From Maylandia zebra (lineage: Eukaryota > Chordata > Actinopteri > Cichliformes > Cichlidae), in contig NC_135172.1 of the NCBI RefSeq assembly GCF_041146795.1, forward strand, positions 11,956,137 to 12,020,136: a DNA stretch of 64,000 nucleotides, read 5' to 3'. Positions within the stretch are counted from its first letter, which is position 1. Every line of letters starts with the position of its first letter. Shown here piece by piece: positions 53,315-64,000 of this stretch. The notes beneath the pieces were generated by a model, which was not told the DNA's origin, did not search any database, and saw only the letters and a program-made list of their open reading frames with translations. The position numbers and the translations under genes are program-made.

Positions 53315-56300
53315 ATGAGTTCGACAAAGAAGGTGACAGATACTAGTGTTAAGAAATACTCCATTAACCCTTTAAGGCCTATTGGAGCAGGAATGCTCCG
53401 TTTTGCGTAACAATTTTAAAATCCCGGTAGAACTGCACTTAAGCTAACACAATTATTTTATTTAGGAATAGTTGTACTTACATCTTATGCCATCAGCTTG
53501 CCCTAGGTCACGTTTCCTTCCACATATGTATTTGCAGAAATTGCATAAAAAGCACTTGCAGCAAAAAAACATAATATACCAGAAACACGCTTTGCTGTTC
53601 ATAGCACTTCCTATGTTGGAATAGATGCCAGCGCGAACTATCACATGTCCAACTTTACCTGCCAAAACCTGCCTTCAGCGACACCTATACTGGTGTTTTT
53701 AAAAGTCATGTTTGACTTTATTCTTTTCTGTATTGTTTCTGGGATGCTTAGAACTCAAACTGCACTGTTGGTAATAGTTTATTTTGATGCACATGCTGTT
53801 TGTTTGCAAATTTGCATTATAATATTTATTTTTGTTTTTCCTCAAAAATGCTCAAAAACAAATTTCCTGTGGTTGGAAACAATGTGCAACTTTTTTAAAT
53901 TTACAGTTTTGAGGGATACAATTTTCTAACTACAAATATGTGTAAAAAACAAAACAAAAACAATTTAAATTTTTTTGTATTTTATTGCAGTTTTTTTGCA
54001 CTTTATGTAGTTACTATGGACTTAATGCATAGATATTATTAACATTTGGGATATAATGGTCATATTGATGTATAGCAACTTGAAATGCTCCCCAAAATGG
54101 CATTAAGGCAGGGCTCTAGACTAACTTTTTGCCGGTACGCCTAACTTTAAAAAGTTAGGTGTACCAGCACAAAAGTTAGGCGCACACAAATTTTATAATA
54201 ATTTATATAATATAATGTGTTTTTCTGGATACACTGTGCTTTTTCAGCATTCAAAGATTGATGACACCGTGTCAGAGCACTGGCTATGAATTTCAGAAGG
54301 ATCAGGCCTTAACTTAACAGAAAAGTTAGCAATAGTTCTTTTCCTATTACAGCTACATCCACTTCTGTCGTGCCTAGGCTGCTCACTAGGGCTGGGTATC
54401 ATCACTGATTTCTATAATCCATTCGATTCCGGTTTTCAAAGTCCCGATTCGATTCAAATTAGCCTCAGACAGTCAGAAATATTATAATTCTGATCATTTA
54501 TCAGTACTGACTTCTTCAGAATTGTGAACATCACAGCAGATGCCTTTGTGTGAAAGTAACTGAGAATAAAACACAGAAAAACATGAAGGAGATTTTCCTT
54601 GTCTGGCTTTTTATAGCAGATAACCTTCAAAATATTCTACAATGTTCTGCATATAAAGTTTAAATTTCTTCAGTATTGAACAACAGAAAAAATAGGCTTG
54701 CTTGTCCGATGTCATTTAAGTGAAAAAAAGAATAGAAAAAGACAGCAGCCACAGCGCCGTAAACAGCGGTAGACTGGTGGGTAATAAGCGAATGAATAAT
54801 ACAGAAAACAGAGATTGGAGACGGGAAACTGTTCTTGAAGTACAGAGAGAGAGAGAGAGAGCTAGCTGTGCATGAAGTGTGATTTTAATAGTCGTGGAAG
54901 CAAAACAGCAAAATTCATTACGACATTGATCAAATGTGAAGCGCAGTTTGCTGCTTCTTTTGCTGCTGGCTCGGTGAATTTTGGTTGGAGAGAGACAAAA
55001 CCTGCAGCTCAGAATCAGCGCAAAAAGACATAATCACAGCGTGGACCGGACGCATCAGGATCGCTAAGCTGAGAAAGCCGAGAAAGACAAAGCTGATTCT
55101 GATGCGTTGGCTCTGTGTTTACGTCTTTGTGTGGAGTCCGTGTACCTGCTCTCATTTGCTGTTTGGTTGTTGTTGAAATGGTTTTGTGAGCTTTAATCTG
55201 AGAATCTGGCGTTTCTGGCAAAACACAGTTATATTTAAAAGTCGATTCAGGATTTAATGAATTGATATCGCTTTATTCAAGCTACTCACCTCCCACTTCC
55301 ACCTGCACTTTCAACTGGACCACGGCCAATCAGAGAGGTCCCGCCCCTTACTATCTCTGATTGGTTTAGTCCACGATAGGGGCATAATGTGTGTCTGTTG
55401 TTGACCACAGGGAAGGTTGCAGATTTTTTTTTTTTTTTTTTTTTGCTACCCGAACATTTGGTCGCACAGGTGCAAGCAAATATATTTTTTAGTCGCACCA
55501 CTGAAAAATTTGGTCGCATTTGCGACCAAATTGGTCGCACTCTAGAGCCCTGCATTAAGGGCATGTAAAAATTAGAGATGGACCGATCCGATATCACGTA
55601 TCGTATCGGTTCGATACTGACGTAAATTACTGGATCTGATATCGGAGAGAAATAAAAAATGTAATCCGATCCATTAAATTTCAAAAAAGCACCTCACAAA
55701 ACTTGCGACATGGCGTAACTCGGCTCATAACCGTAGCACGTCAGAGCAGTGTGCTCACGTGATAGAGCGGCTGTGTGTATTTGTAGCCTCGCTACCAATC
55801 CGGCATTTCATCTCCGAGGAAGTTATCCCAGAGATAAGTAAAGCAAGTGTGTAAGTTCGTCTCTGAATGTTTGTAAAGCATTCCTGCGATGGAACATATA
55901 TGGAGCGACTGCCTCTTCTCTCCCCCTCCCTCTCCTGCTGCTACTTCAGTCATGAAATCATGATCAGCTGATCGGCTTTTCTGTCGCGAGTCCGTCTCTC
56001 TTGTTTGTTTATTGCCCACTTCGCGCCAGAAAGAGGAAACCAGCAGCTGAACAACAGCAGCACGTTTAACCTTGATAAGCTGTTGTTAGAATTTATTTAA
56101 TATTACTTTCTACACCAGGATCCTTTTCTAGCTGACGGCTGGTAACTGTGCAGGGGCGGATCTAGCAAAGTTTAGCCAGGGTGGCCGATAGGGCATTAAC
56201 AGGGAAAAGGGGGCACAAAGACATCCTTTTCTTTCTTATTCTCATTTAAAATGTCTAGATTTTAATAAATAATTATCTGAATCTTACACCCAAAGTTTTA

Positions 56301-59300
56301 ATCTGATGTAAAATGTATAGAAGTCCATGACTGTATATAGTAACTAAGCCTAATATACCCTAGTAAGCTTTACTACTTTTTCCTTTGGGAAGGTACCATC
56401 TGTGCAGTCTGCAATTCTGTTGAAGAAAGATGTTGAATCTATTTAATTATTCTTGAAAAATAATTGATTTCTGTGAATCTTTTTTCACACTGCATCAAAT
56501 TAAAGTTGATTATGTTGATTAAGCATCATGAAGTGGAGGGTGGGTGGTTCCCTATCTATTTTTTTTTTTTGCTGGGAGTTTTAGAGCCCTATTATTTAGG
56601 TTACTTACTCCTTAAAATACCAGAATAGGGAGGATGGAGTAGGATTAAGTGTATTAGATTGATCACTATTACTGAACTATGAAATATTTGGGTGCTGTGT
56701 ATTTTTTGCATACAGGTATAACAGAATAGCTTTAGTGTTTTGTTTTTTAACTTGAGTATGAACTTATACAAAAACAGCAAGATATTAAAAAAAAAACAGT
56801 TCTGTTGATTAAAAAATACGGATTCATATCGGTATCGGCAGATATCCAAATTTATGGTATCGGACATAAAAAAGTGGTATCGTGCCATCTCTAGTAAAAA
56901 TATAAACATAAGCTCTTGGTTCTATGGTAGGTCTTAAAGGGGTAAAAGATGAAGTACTGATATATATTTTATGCAAAACTAACTGAACCTTGTGCTATAT
57001 TAATGTAATGTAATATTCATGTAATAATACAATGCCTACATTGTAGAGGGTGACTTTGCCTCTAAAGAGGAAAATGGGCAGGGAAGAGGTTAAAGTGGGA
57101 TTCAGCAGGATTCAACCCTAAAATCAGCTGTAGTGGCTCAGTGTGGGGAAAAGAGTCACAGCTCACAATCATTTCTATTGAGAGCTCCAGTCGATGTTCT
57201 TAATGTACAGGCTGTGATCAGCTGACCTGCTGCTCTCTGTGGATGTACACAACTGAATTCAACCAGATGTCTGCAGATGTTTCATGAGTTGTCCTGGCTG
57301 ATTTCCATCCTCTACACCAGGGGTGTCAAACTCAACTGCACAGGGAGCAAAACTCAAGGCACACTTTAGGTCGCGGGCCAAACAAGATAAACATTTATTG
57401 AACACACTAAAACCATGTTTTTTAAACAGAAATATGAATAAAAACAGACAGGAATTTTATTCCAGAATAAATAAACTTAAAAAATCAACTTTAACTTTAA
57501 ATGTTTTGATCTTCATAAAAATATATCCTGTCAAAATTATGCAAGTTAGAAATATGAACATGCTGCAAAAACCCCAGAAAAAATAAATGAAAACATACAC
57601 AAGGTTGGAGCTGCATGTAGACGGAGCTGGGGCATTGCTGCAGGAATGGAACTAATAAACTGTGCAGGCCATTCAGTGTCGTACTTTGCCTTGAGTGTAC
57701 CATTACACTGCAGCTCCATCTGAATCTGCACAGGTGCAGTTTCCACGTAAAAAAGAAGCTTGAAATTCTCTTTTTGTGCTTCACAGTCACCAAAGCGCCG
57801 CGAACTCAGTGCGCTCAGTTTATCAGCAAAGTGCGCCGACTTGGTTCAACATTACTTGGCAACAGGGAAAGTGAGACAGGTTGCACTGGTGCATTTGTGA
57901 CAGCTTCACTTGAAATGCCTTCACTGCATCATACATGCCATGTCCATTGTTAAATCTCCCAATTCTTTTGATCTTTGGGCTGAAGGAAGGACAATACTCG
58001 GTGTATAAATGCTCAATCAACAATCTTTTATTCCATACAATTCAACACTTTTGAGCATAAACCATCCGGAGGGGAGATGAGCGCGGGAGGGTGTCCGCCT
58101 GATCTCGAAGCGTCTGAGTGTTTCTCACATTCTTATAGCTTCAGCCCCCCTCCACCTAGTCATAAAACCTAAACATTCACATTCTTTCTCTCTTACGGCG
58201 CCTAAGTGACGGCCTTGGCTCCCTGTTTTATCTCCTCCTGATGAGATGGGGCAGAAAACCTCTCCGGTATGCTCTGTTCTCTTCTAATCAGACAAATAAG
58301 GCCATGACTCTCTGAAAACAGTATTTCTTATACCTCAGCAGTATAATGCATCATAAAACAATATCACTCATTCACAATAAATCAGCAGTCTAATGTAATA
58401 CAGATCAGTTTAATAACTGTAATAGTTGTCACCTTCTTCAAAGTCAGGAGAATAATGCAAACTAAAACTACATAATAATTTCACTATCTTTAATTAGGGG
58501 TATAACGTGGCATAAGATAATATAATAATCTCACACCATGAACTGACAGATTTCCTTGCTGAGCTCAAAAACTCTATTGAGAACTTTTTCCCAACTCAGC
58601 CAACGGAACTCTGTATGATAAGGATGTCGCCAAACTCTGAATCATAGAAGGATGAAATTGATGGTGATTTAAACCTTTAAACTCAGATAAAATTTACGGT
58701 TTGTGTTACAGTGATCGTTACATGCTCCATTTATAGGACTTTACCACACAGCCTGGTGTATGATGCAGGATTGGATTTCATGTGTTACTGTTTAGGCTCA
58801 AATCAATTTGATCTTTGAAGCCCGCAGTGATGAAATAACTCCCCTCAAATGACTTAAACCAAAAGTAACAAGCCTGTGTTGAAAATGTAAGGAGTAGAAA
58901 ATACAGATTTTTTTTTTTTTTTAATGTAGCGAGTAAAAGTAAAAAAAAACGTCAGGTTACAGTCAGACTCTGACATCATCCTTCACTGAACCAAGCTAGT
59001 AACTGTTACATATGATTTATTATTATCGAATAAATTATACAATTATAGAAATATATAATAGGAAACAAACAGGAAATATAAAAAAGTACAGACCTGGTAA
59101 ACATTTATTACTATTCTGAGTGTGTTAGCATTAATATTTGTGCACAGGCAGGAGGGATGGGCATGATTTTAGAGTGTTTGAACAATGATTAATTATCTTT
59201 AACAGCAGGTTGGATGTAATGTGTTACTACTACCAGTAGGTGGGGATAAGAGACCTTTAAGGTGTTTGGTGCCACACTCCACCTTCAGGTTTAAAACTAG

Positions 59301-61013
59301 TGTTAATGGAGGGAGTTTGAAGCTTCAGTTTGTTTAATGACTGCATTTCACTCACTGCCTCTGTTTGTATCTCTGTCACTGCAGGACCAACATGGACCGA
59401 GAAGTCAGCGCTCTCAGGAGGCCGACAAACCTCACAGAAGAAAGAGAGAGAGAAAAAACACCTGTGACGAGTGTGGGAAGGATTTTACCTGGAAGTTTAA
59501 ACTAAAACAACATCAGCTCATCCACACTGGAGAGAGACCGTTCAGCTGTGACTTGTGTGGAAAGTCGTTTTCCTGGAAGAATTCCCTGAAAACACACCAA
59601 GTCGTCCACAGTGGAGTTAAAGCTTACAGCTGTGATCAGTGTGGCAGAGCTTTTATTCACAGTAGCCACTTACAGAGACATCTAGTTACCCACTCTGGAA
59701 TTAAGGCATACAGCTGTGACATCTGTGGAAAAACGTTCAGCCAGCTAGGGTACCGAAATATACACGTACGCATTCACACCGGAGAAGATGTGTACTGGTG
59801 TGATCAGTGTGGCAAATACTTTACAACAGACACAGAGTTACAACGCCACATGTTTACCCACACTGAGGAGAGACCTTATCAATGTGACCTGTGTGAGAAG
59901 ACTTTTAAAACTCCACAGTACCTGAGACAACACCAACAGATCCACACCAGAAAGAGACTCTACAAGTGCAGTTACTGTGAGGTTTGTATTTTTATTTTTA
60001 TCTTGTAAGTTCAGTCTGACTGTTTGGAACAAGTCTGCTCATTAAATTGTGTTAGCATGTTAGCACTTCTACTGCACCGAAGAGTAGCTCTGAGCCATTA
60101 TTCAGGTTTTCATTTCATTTAAGTGTAAGTCAGATGTTACTGTAATATTAAATAAGTATTGCTGTAGTATTATGGTGGTAGTATTGTAGTTATTGTAGCC
60201 CAGTAAACTGAGTGTGTTAATCGAAACAGTAAAATGTAATTGGACGTCTGCAGAGATGCTCTTTATTTCAGGCGACTTTCAGGATAAAAGTGTTGAAGGA
60301 CTGACTTACACGGTCTTTGTGTCTTTGTTTAGAAGCAGAGCGACACAGATGGATCCACTTCTCAACCCTGTCATCGCTGTGGTGGTGGGAAAGACTTTCG
60401 TTGTGACATCTGTGGAAAAACTTTCAGTCAGCAAGCCGGCCTAAAAATACATCAACGTAAACACACTGGAGACAAACTGAAATACTGCAAAGAATGTGGG
60501 AGAAGCTTCCCCACATCAGCTGAGTTAAAACAACATGAACTCTTTCACAGTGGGGTCAAAAAGCACCTCTGTGATCAGTGTGGGTCATCCTTCACCACTG
60601 CAAGTCAGCTTAAAACACACAAACGAGTCCACACAGGAGCGAAACCATACAAGTGCAGACACTGTGACAAAAGCTTCTCACAGTCAGGTCATCGTAACGA
60701 GCATGAACGTACACACATGGAAGGAAACTACAGCTGTGAGCAGTGTGACAAGAGCTTCAGTAATCTCAGTTCATACTCTGCACACAAACGATCCCACGTT
60801 ACTAATAAACTGTTTCACTGTTACCACTGTGCCAAAACATTCACTTCATCATCTGCTCTGTGCAAACATCAGCGCGATCACGCAGGGCTGAAACCGTTCC
60901 CATCACAGGACGACAGCGAATCTGAAGAGAGAGAAACATCCTCTTCTGGTTTCAGAGTCCAACTTAAAACCCTGGAGATCAGGCTCCACAGAGTTCAGGT
61001 CGGCTCTCCTTAA
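53315..61013 (+). CDS. C2H2 zinc-finger protein, 431 residues, apparently complete
   Basis: Coding exons 53315-53332 (MSSTKK), 59385-59981 and 60333-61013 (stop TAA) join in phase 0 with consensus AG and GT sites. The first coding exon sits in a transcript exon from about 53231. The protein begins MSSTKKDQHGPRSQRSQEAD, a leader common in fish zinc-finger families, then carries about twelve C2H2 fingers: six complete in exon 2 (CDECGKDFTWKFKLKQHQLI first), a partial finger split by the intron (CSYCE), and six in exon 3, ending with an acidic tail SQDDSESEERETSSSGF. Linkers are of the HTGERPF, HSGVKAY type. It is probably a nuclear DNA-binding regulator; its target is not predictable here. No KRAB or BTB domain is visible. 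Exon 3 has an inverted duplicate at 8310-9444. Confidence 0.8.
54109..55552. mobile_element. hAT-type nonautonomous element with 8-bp target duplication
   Basis: It starts CAGGGCTCTAGAC and ends TCTAGAGCCCTG, inverted repeats of 12 bases. CATTAAGG flanks it exactly on both sides (54101-54108 and 55553-55560), the 8-bp duplication typical of hAT. No transposase frame survives. A further repeat-like block (GGGCTGGGTATC... at 54388) lies inside, as do a GA microsatellite (54848) and an 18-T run (55425). Confidence 0.9.
55573..56893. mobile_element. Second hAT-type element with 8-bp target duplication
   Basis: It starts TAGAGATGGACCGATC and ends TCGTGCCATCTCTA, inverted termini. GTAAAAAT flanks it on both sides (55565-55572 and 56894-56901). 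It contains ATCGG-rich subterminal motifs and another nested repeat (GGGGCGGATCTAGC at 56154). No transposase frame. Confidence 0.9.
56943..57316. other. Intron sequence, no feature seen
   Basis: Non-coding, part of the zinc-finger gene intron between its first and second coding exons. Confidence 0.35.
57317..57947. mobile_element. hAT-like element end
   Basis: It begins CAGGGGTGTCAAACTCAACT, a terminus common to a fish hAT family, followed by GGTCGCGGGCCAAACAAGAT. The opposite terminus is not found. The solo LTR at 57948 interrupts its sequence. Confidence 0.55.
57948..58535 (-). mobile_element. Solo LTR
   Basis: On the minus strand it begins TGTGAGATTATTATA and ends AGATTTAACA, 588 bases, with a 4-bp target duplication CCAT at 57944-57947 and 58536-58539. 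It has a polyadenylation signal near its 3' end (GAATAAAAG). No internal retroviral or retrotransposon sequence is present, so it remains from LTR-LTR recombination. Family (endogenous retrovirus or Ty3-type) undetermined; moderate age. Confidence 0.75.
58540..59384. other. Intron 3' part of zinc-finger gene
   Basis: Non-coding with A/T runs. It ends with the CACTGCAG acceptor of coding exon 2 at 59384. Confidence 0.4.
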
Positions 61014-61558
61014 GTTTAAGTTAAAGTTCTAATGAGGCTATGAATCAAACTGTTCCTATAGTTCAATGTTAATCTTTATAAATTGTTCTTCTGTAGTGTT
61101 TGTGTTCAGTCGTTACCTTTTTTTTCAGTGGTTGGATTAAAAATCAGTTTCAGTTGAAGTTTTTATTGAATGTATTTTGTTAAATAAAGTTAAAAAAATG
61201 TTAAATAAAGAATTGTTTGAACGACAAAGATTTTGAGCCATGATGTCATTTCCTGTATTTCAGAGTAAAGACTGAAGTGACGAATGGAAACATGTTTACA
61301 GTCATGGAATAAACACTGATGGGTCATCTGTAGGAAGTTCTATTGCTGACCTGACAGACTCGACCTTGTTTACAAAGAAAGAAAGGAACTGATGACATGT
61401 GTCAGCAGAGGCTTTCAGGGTTGTTTAGAGTAGAGCTGATAGTCTTAAAGAGAACACGGGGATTTTGACGATTTAACACAATGATCTGAGAAAAATGTCT
61501 GTTTCTCTCATTTTCACCGTATTCTGATCAAATTTCCAACATTCTTTTAACATGACCG
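61014..61558 (+). other. 3' flank of zinc-finger gene, also duplicated
   Basis: The sequence corresponds in reverse to 8310-8851. ATTAAA/AATAAA-like signals occur near 61183-61210. Homology to the 8.3 kb copy stops at about 61558, right where a hAT-like terminus begins. Confidence 0.5.
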
Positions 61559-61840
61559 GTACCGGTCCGTGAGTTGTTTGGTACCGGGCCGCGAGAGTTG
61601 AGGCTCAGGTGTGAAATGTATGGTTTTCAGGGTTTTTATCGGTTTTCAGTGTTATTTTGTTAGTGTTTTTATCGTTAACTCGGTTTTCCTCAGTCTTTTC
61701 ACGTGTGTTATGAATAAATCTTCTTTTTTTCGGTATCGGTACTAGTTTTATTTTGTTGAATTTATCCGCAACACCTTAAAGGCCGGTCCGTGAAAATATT
61801 GTTCCGTGGCGCAAAAAAGGTTGGGGACCGCTGCTGTAAA
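61559..61840. mobile_element. hAT-like remnant
   Basis: It ends GTTGGGGACCGCTG, in reverse CAGCGGTCCCCAACCTTTTT, the terminus of a widespread vertebrate hAT family. The left end reads GACCGGTACCGGTCCGTGAG and seems degraded. No transposase frame. Confidence 0.6.
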
Positions 61841-62169
61841 GTATAAAAAAAACCTCCTCCCCCTGCTACGCCTCAGTAATCTAATGTATTCATCAATTGT
61901 TCTCTTAATTATTCAAAGTTGGTTCAACTTATCATGTTCTGGGTTCTATCCTTTATGTATTTAATCTTCAATTTTATTTATTTGTGTAAGCGATATTTTT
62001 GACAACCTTTAACACACTTAAAGAGCCGCTTTCACCGTCTTCCCTCCAGCTGTTTCCTGTTGCTCGCTCTCTTCTTCTCTTATCTGATCATCTCGAGCAC
62101 GTCTTGTACAACACTGTTACTTTTGCAGGCACACATTCGGTTACAAGCTCAACCACATTTTGCCCTATA
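61841..62169. other. No recognised feature
   Basis: Pyrimidine-rich non-coding sequence. It continues past the Tc1 insertion at 63779. Confidence 0.35.
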
Positions 62170-62171
62170 TA

Positions 62172-63776
62172 CAGTGGGGCAAAAAAGTATTTAGTCAGCC
62201 ACCGATTGTGCAAGTTCCCCCACCTAAAATGATGACAGAGGTCAGTAATTTGCACCAGAGGTACACTTCAACTGTGAGAGACAGAATGTGAAAAAAAAAT
62301 CCATGAATCCACATGGTAGGATTTGTAAAGAATTTATTCGTAAATCAGGGTGGAAAATAAGTATTTGGTCACCTCAAACATGGAAAATCTCTGGCTCTCA
62401 CAGACCTGTAACGTCTTCTGTAAGAAGCTTTTCTGTCCCCCACTCGTTACCTGTATGAATGGCACCTGTTTGAACTCATCATCTGTATAAAAGACACCTG
62501 TCCACAGCCTCAAACAGTCAGACTCCAAACTCCGCCATGGCCAAGACCAAAGAGCTTTCGAAGGACACCAGGAAAAGTATTGTAGACCTGCACCAGACTG
62601 GGAAGAGTGAATCTACAATAGGCAAGCAGCTTGGTGTGAAAAAATCAACTGTGGGAGCAATCATCAGAAAATGGAAGACATACAAGACCACTGATAATCT
62701 CCCTCGATCTGGGGCTCCACGCAAGATCTCATCCCGTGGGGTCAAAATGATCATGAGAACGGTGAGCAAAGATCCCAGAACCACACGGGGGGACCTGGTG
62801 AATGACCTGCAGAGAGCTGGGACCAAAGTAACAAAGGTCACCATCAGTAACACACTACAACGGCAGGGAATCAAATCCCGCAGTGCCAGACGTGTTCCGC
62901 TGCTGAAGCCAGTGCATGTCCAGGCCCGTCTGAAGTTTGCCAGAGAGCACATGGATGATACAGCAGAGGATTGGGAGAATGTCATGTGGTCAGATGAAAC
63001 CAAAGTAGAACTTTTTGGTATAAACTCCACTCGTCGTGTTTGGAGGAAGAAGAATACTGAGTTGCATCCCAAGAACACCATACCTACTGTGAAGCATGGG
63101 GGTGGAAACATCATGCTATGGGGCTGTTTTTCTGCCAAGGGGACAGGACGACTGATCCGTGTTAAGGACAGAATGAATGGGGCCATGTATCGTGAGATTT
63201 TGAGCCAAAACCTCCTTCCATCAGTGAGAACTTTGAAGATGAAACGAGGCTGGGTCTTCCAACATGACAATGATCCAAAACACACCGCCCGGGCAACAAA
63301 GGAGTGGCTCCGTAAGAAGCATTTGAAAGTCCTGGAGTGGCCTAGCCAGTCTCCAGACCTCAACCCCATAGAAAATCTGTGGCGGGAGTTGAAAGTCCGT
63401 GTTGCTCGGCGACAGCCCCAAAACATCACTGCTCTCGAGAAGATCTGCATGGAGGAATGGGCCAAAATACCAGCTACTGTGTGTGCAAACCTGGTAAAGA
63501 CCTATAGTAAACGTTTGACCTCTGTTATTGTCAACAAAGGTTATGTTACAAAGTATTGAGTTGTATTTTTGTTATTGACCAAATACTTATTTTCCACCCT
63601 GATTTACGAATAAATTCTTTACAAATCCTACCATGTGGATTCATGGATTTTTTTTTTCACATTCTGTCTCTCACAGTTGAAGTGTACCTCTGGTGCAAAT
63701 TACTGACCTCTGTCATCATTTTAGGTGGGGGAACTTGCACAATCGGTGGCTGACTAAATACTTTTTTGCCCCACTG
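62172..63776 (+). mobile_element. Complete Tc1-type transposon
   Basis: A TA duplication at 62170-62171 and 63777-63778 flanks termini CAGTGGGGCAAAAAAGTATT and the complement AATACTTTTTTGCCCCACTG. The inverted repeats extend about 200 bases with near-perfect identity. A full transposase frame lies between them. It looks whole and young. Confidence 0.95.
62537..63559 (+). CDS. Tc1 transposase, open frame
   Basis: 340 codons from ATG ([20 protein letters not shown]) to TGA, the usual Tc1 length. The paired-like N-terminus has two helix-turn-helix regions ([20 protein letters not shown] at about 27-46; [20 protein letters not shown] at about 87-106) around a basic linker (RSGAPRKIS). The DD34E catalytic triad is present: Asp in [13 protein letters not shown], Asp in [12 protein letters not shown] and Glu in [14 protein letters not shown]. 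The transposase cuts and pastes the element at TA sites. No stop, frameshift or missing catalytic residue is seen, so it may be functional or only recently silenced. Confidence 0.93.
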   Translation: MAKTKELSKDTRKSIVDLHQTGKSESTIGKQLGVKKSTVGAIIRKWKTYKTTDNLPRSGAPRKISSRGVKMIMRTVSKDPRTTRGDLVNDLQRAGTKVTKVTISNTLQRQGIKSRSARRVPLLKPVHVQARLKFAREHMDDTAEDWENVMWSDETKVELFGINSTRRVWRKKNTELHPKNTIPTVKHGGGNIMLWGCFSAKGTGRLIRVKDRMNGAMYREILSQNLLPSVRTLKMKRGWVFQHDNDPKHTARATKEWLRKKHLKVLEWPSQSPDLNPIENLWRELKVRVARRQPQNITALEKICMEEWAKIPATVCANLVKTYSKRLTSVIVNKGYVTKY

Positions 63777-63778
63777 TA

Positions 63779-64000
63779 GGTGTCTCACTCTCCATATGTT
63801 TCCTGTCGACTTATTCATGGCATGAATATCTTTAACACCTTCTGCATCACTACTTGCTAAGCAAAGACAAAGCAAAATGTTTCACCTCTACCCTAGAAAT
63901 AAATCTACGTAATATCTGTGACCATAAGCGTGCATGCATTGACCTTTTACTGCACTCTAAGTCACCTTTCACAACAGATCATCTCTTCATGAGCACTTTT
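63779..64000. other. Window end, no recognised feature
   Basis: Continuation of the sequence interrupted by the Tc1 element. Possible decayed coding fragments, not assignable. Confidence 0.3.

Larger units (their letters stand above)
53368..56942. mobile_element. Possible piggyBac-type nonautonomous element hosting two hATs
   Basis: The left terminus CCCTTTAAGGCCTATTGG is preceded by TTAA at 53364-53367. The right terminus, in reverse, is CCCCTTTAAGACCTACC, but the flank is TAAA and not TTAA. Without the hAT insertions it would be about 800 bases long, and no transposase is visible. The terminal motif and the TTAA suggest piggyBac, with moderate doubt. Confidence 0.4.

Noticed and set aside
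54388-55270. Separate nested element inside the first hAT
   Set aside because: The GGGCTGGGTATC-type start looks familiar, but I could not find a clear right end or target duplication, so I did not list it separately.
62518-63465. 315-codon frame opposite the Tc1 transposase
   Set aside because: It is the antisense shadow of a well-supported transposase with all catalytic motifs.

Overview
The window looks like a nuclear segment from a ray-finned fish, probably a percomorph. A cichlid is plausible but the sequence does not prove it. The evidence is the repeat set (Tc1/mariner, hAT, L2/CR1-type LINEs, L1/Tx1, KDZ and Ty3 elements), spliced vertebrate host exons (HERC, GSS, KIF1B, LRRC31, serpinB1, TCF/LEF-type HMG box, RNF145, filamin, C2H2 zinc fingers) and vertebrate tRNAs. 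There are no bacterial features.

Layout. (1) 1-17847 is a large inverted duplication. Arm A (1-6215) and arm B (11633-17847) mirror each other around the axis x + y = 17848, with only about ten differences that I could spot, and they enclose a 5.4 kb spacer. Each arm carries one intact intronless 355-codon coiled-coil gene, a cut KDZ transposon, Tc1-type relics and the 3' exons of a HERC-type ubiquitin ligase. Only arm A plus spacer keeps the last HERC exon. The spacer also holds a third, truncated coiled-coil tail and an inverted copy of the last exon of the zinc-finger gene found at 59-61 kb. (2) 18442-27865 is a whole-looking Ty3-type LTR retrotransposon with near-identical LTRs, a 4-bp target duplication and a Gag resembling the PNMA family. 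(3) 28307-51025 is a patchwork of host exon fragments in TE-rich DNA: one GSS exon, one KIF1B exon, a third HERC fragment, the LRRC31 3' end, six more KIF1B exons, a LINE, the serpinB1 3' exons, an HMG-box gene end, two tRNA genes, a fossil Ty3 element, a broken RNF145 piece and one filamin exon. (4) 51840-61013 is an apparently complete C2H2 zinc-finger gene whose large intron holds two hAT elements inserted a few bases apart. (5) 62172-63776 is a Tc1 element with an open 340-codon transposase.

The genes do not form a pathway. The striking property is architecture: exon-scale pieces of many unrelated genes, retaining introns and splice sites, are joined at non-homologous breakpoints and partly multiplied, next to a palindrome that preserves two copies of a short open gene. 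Such mosaics are known from B chromosomes, young sex chromosomes and duplication hubs. Mis-assembly or separately assembled haplotypes must be excluded first.
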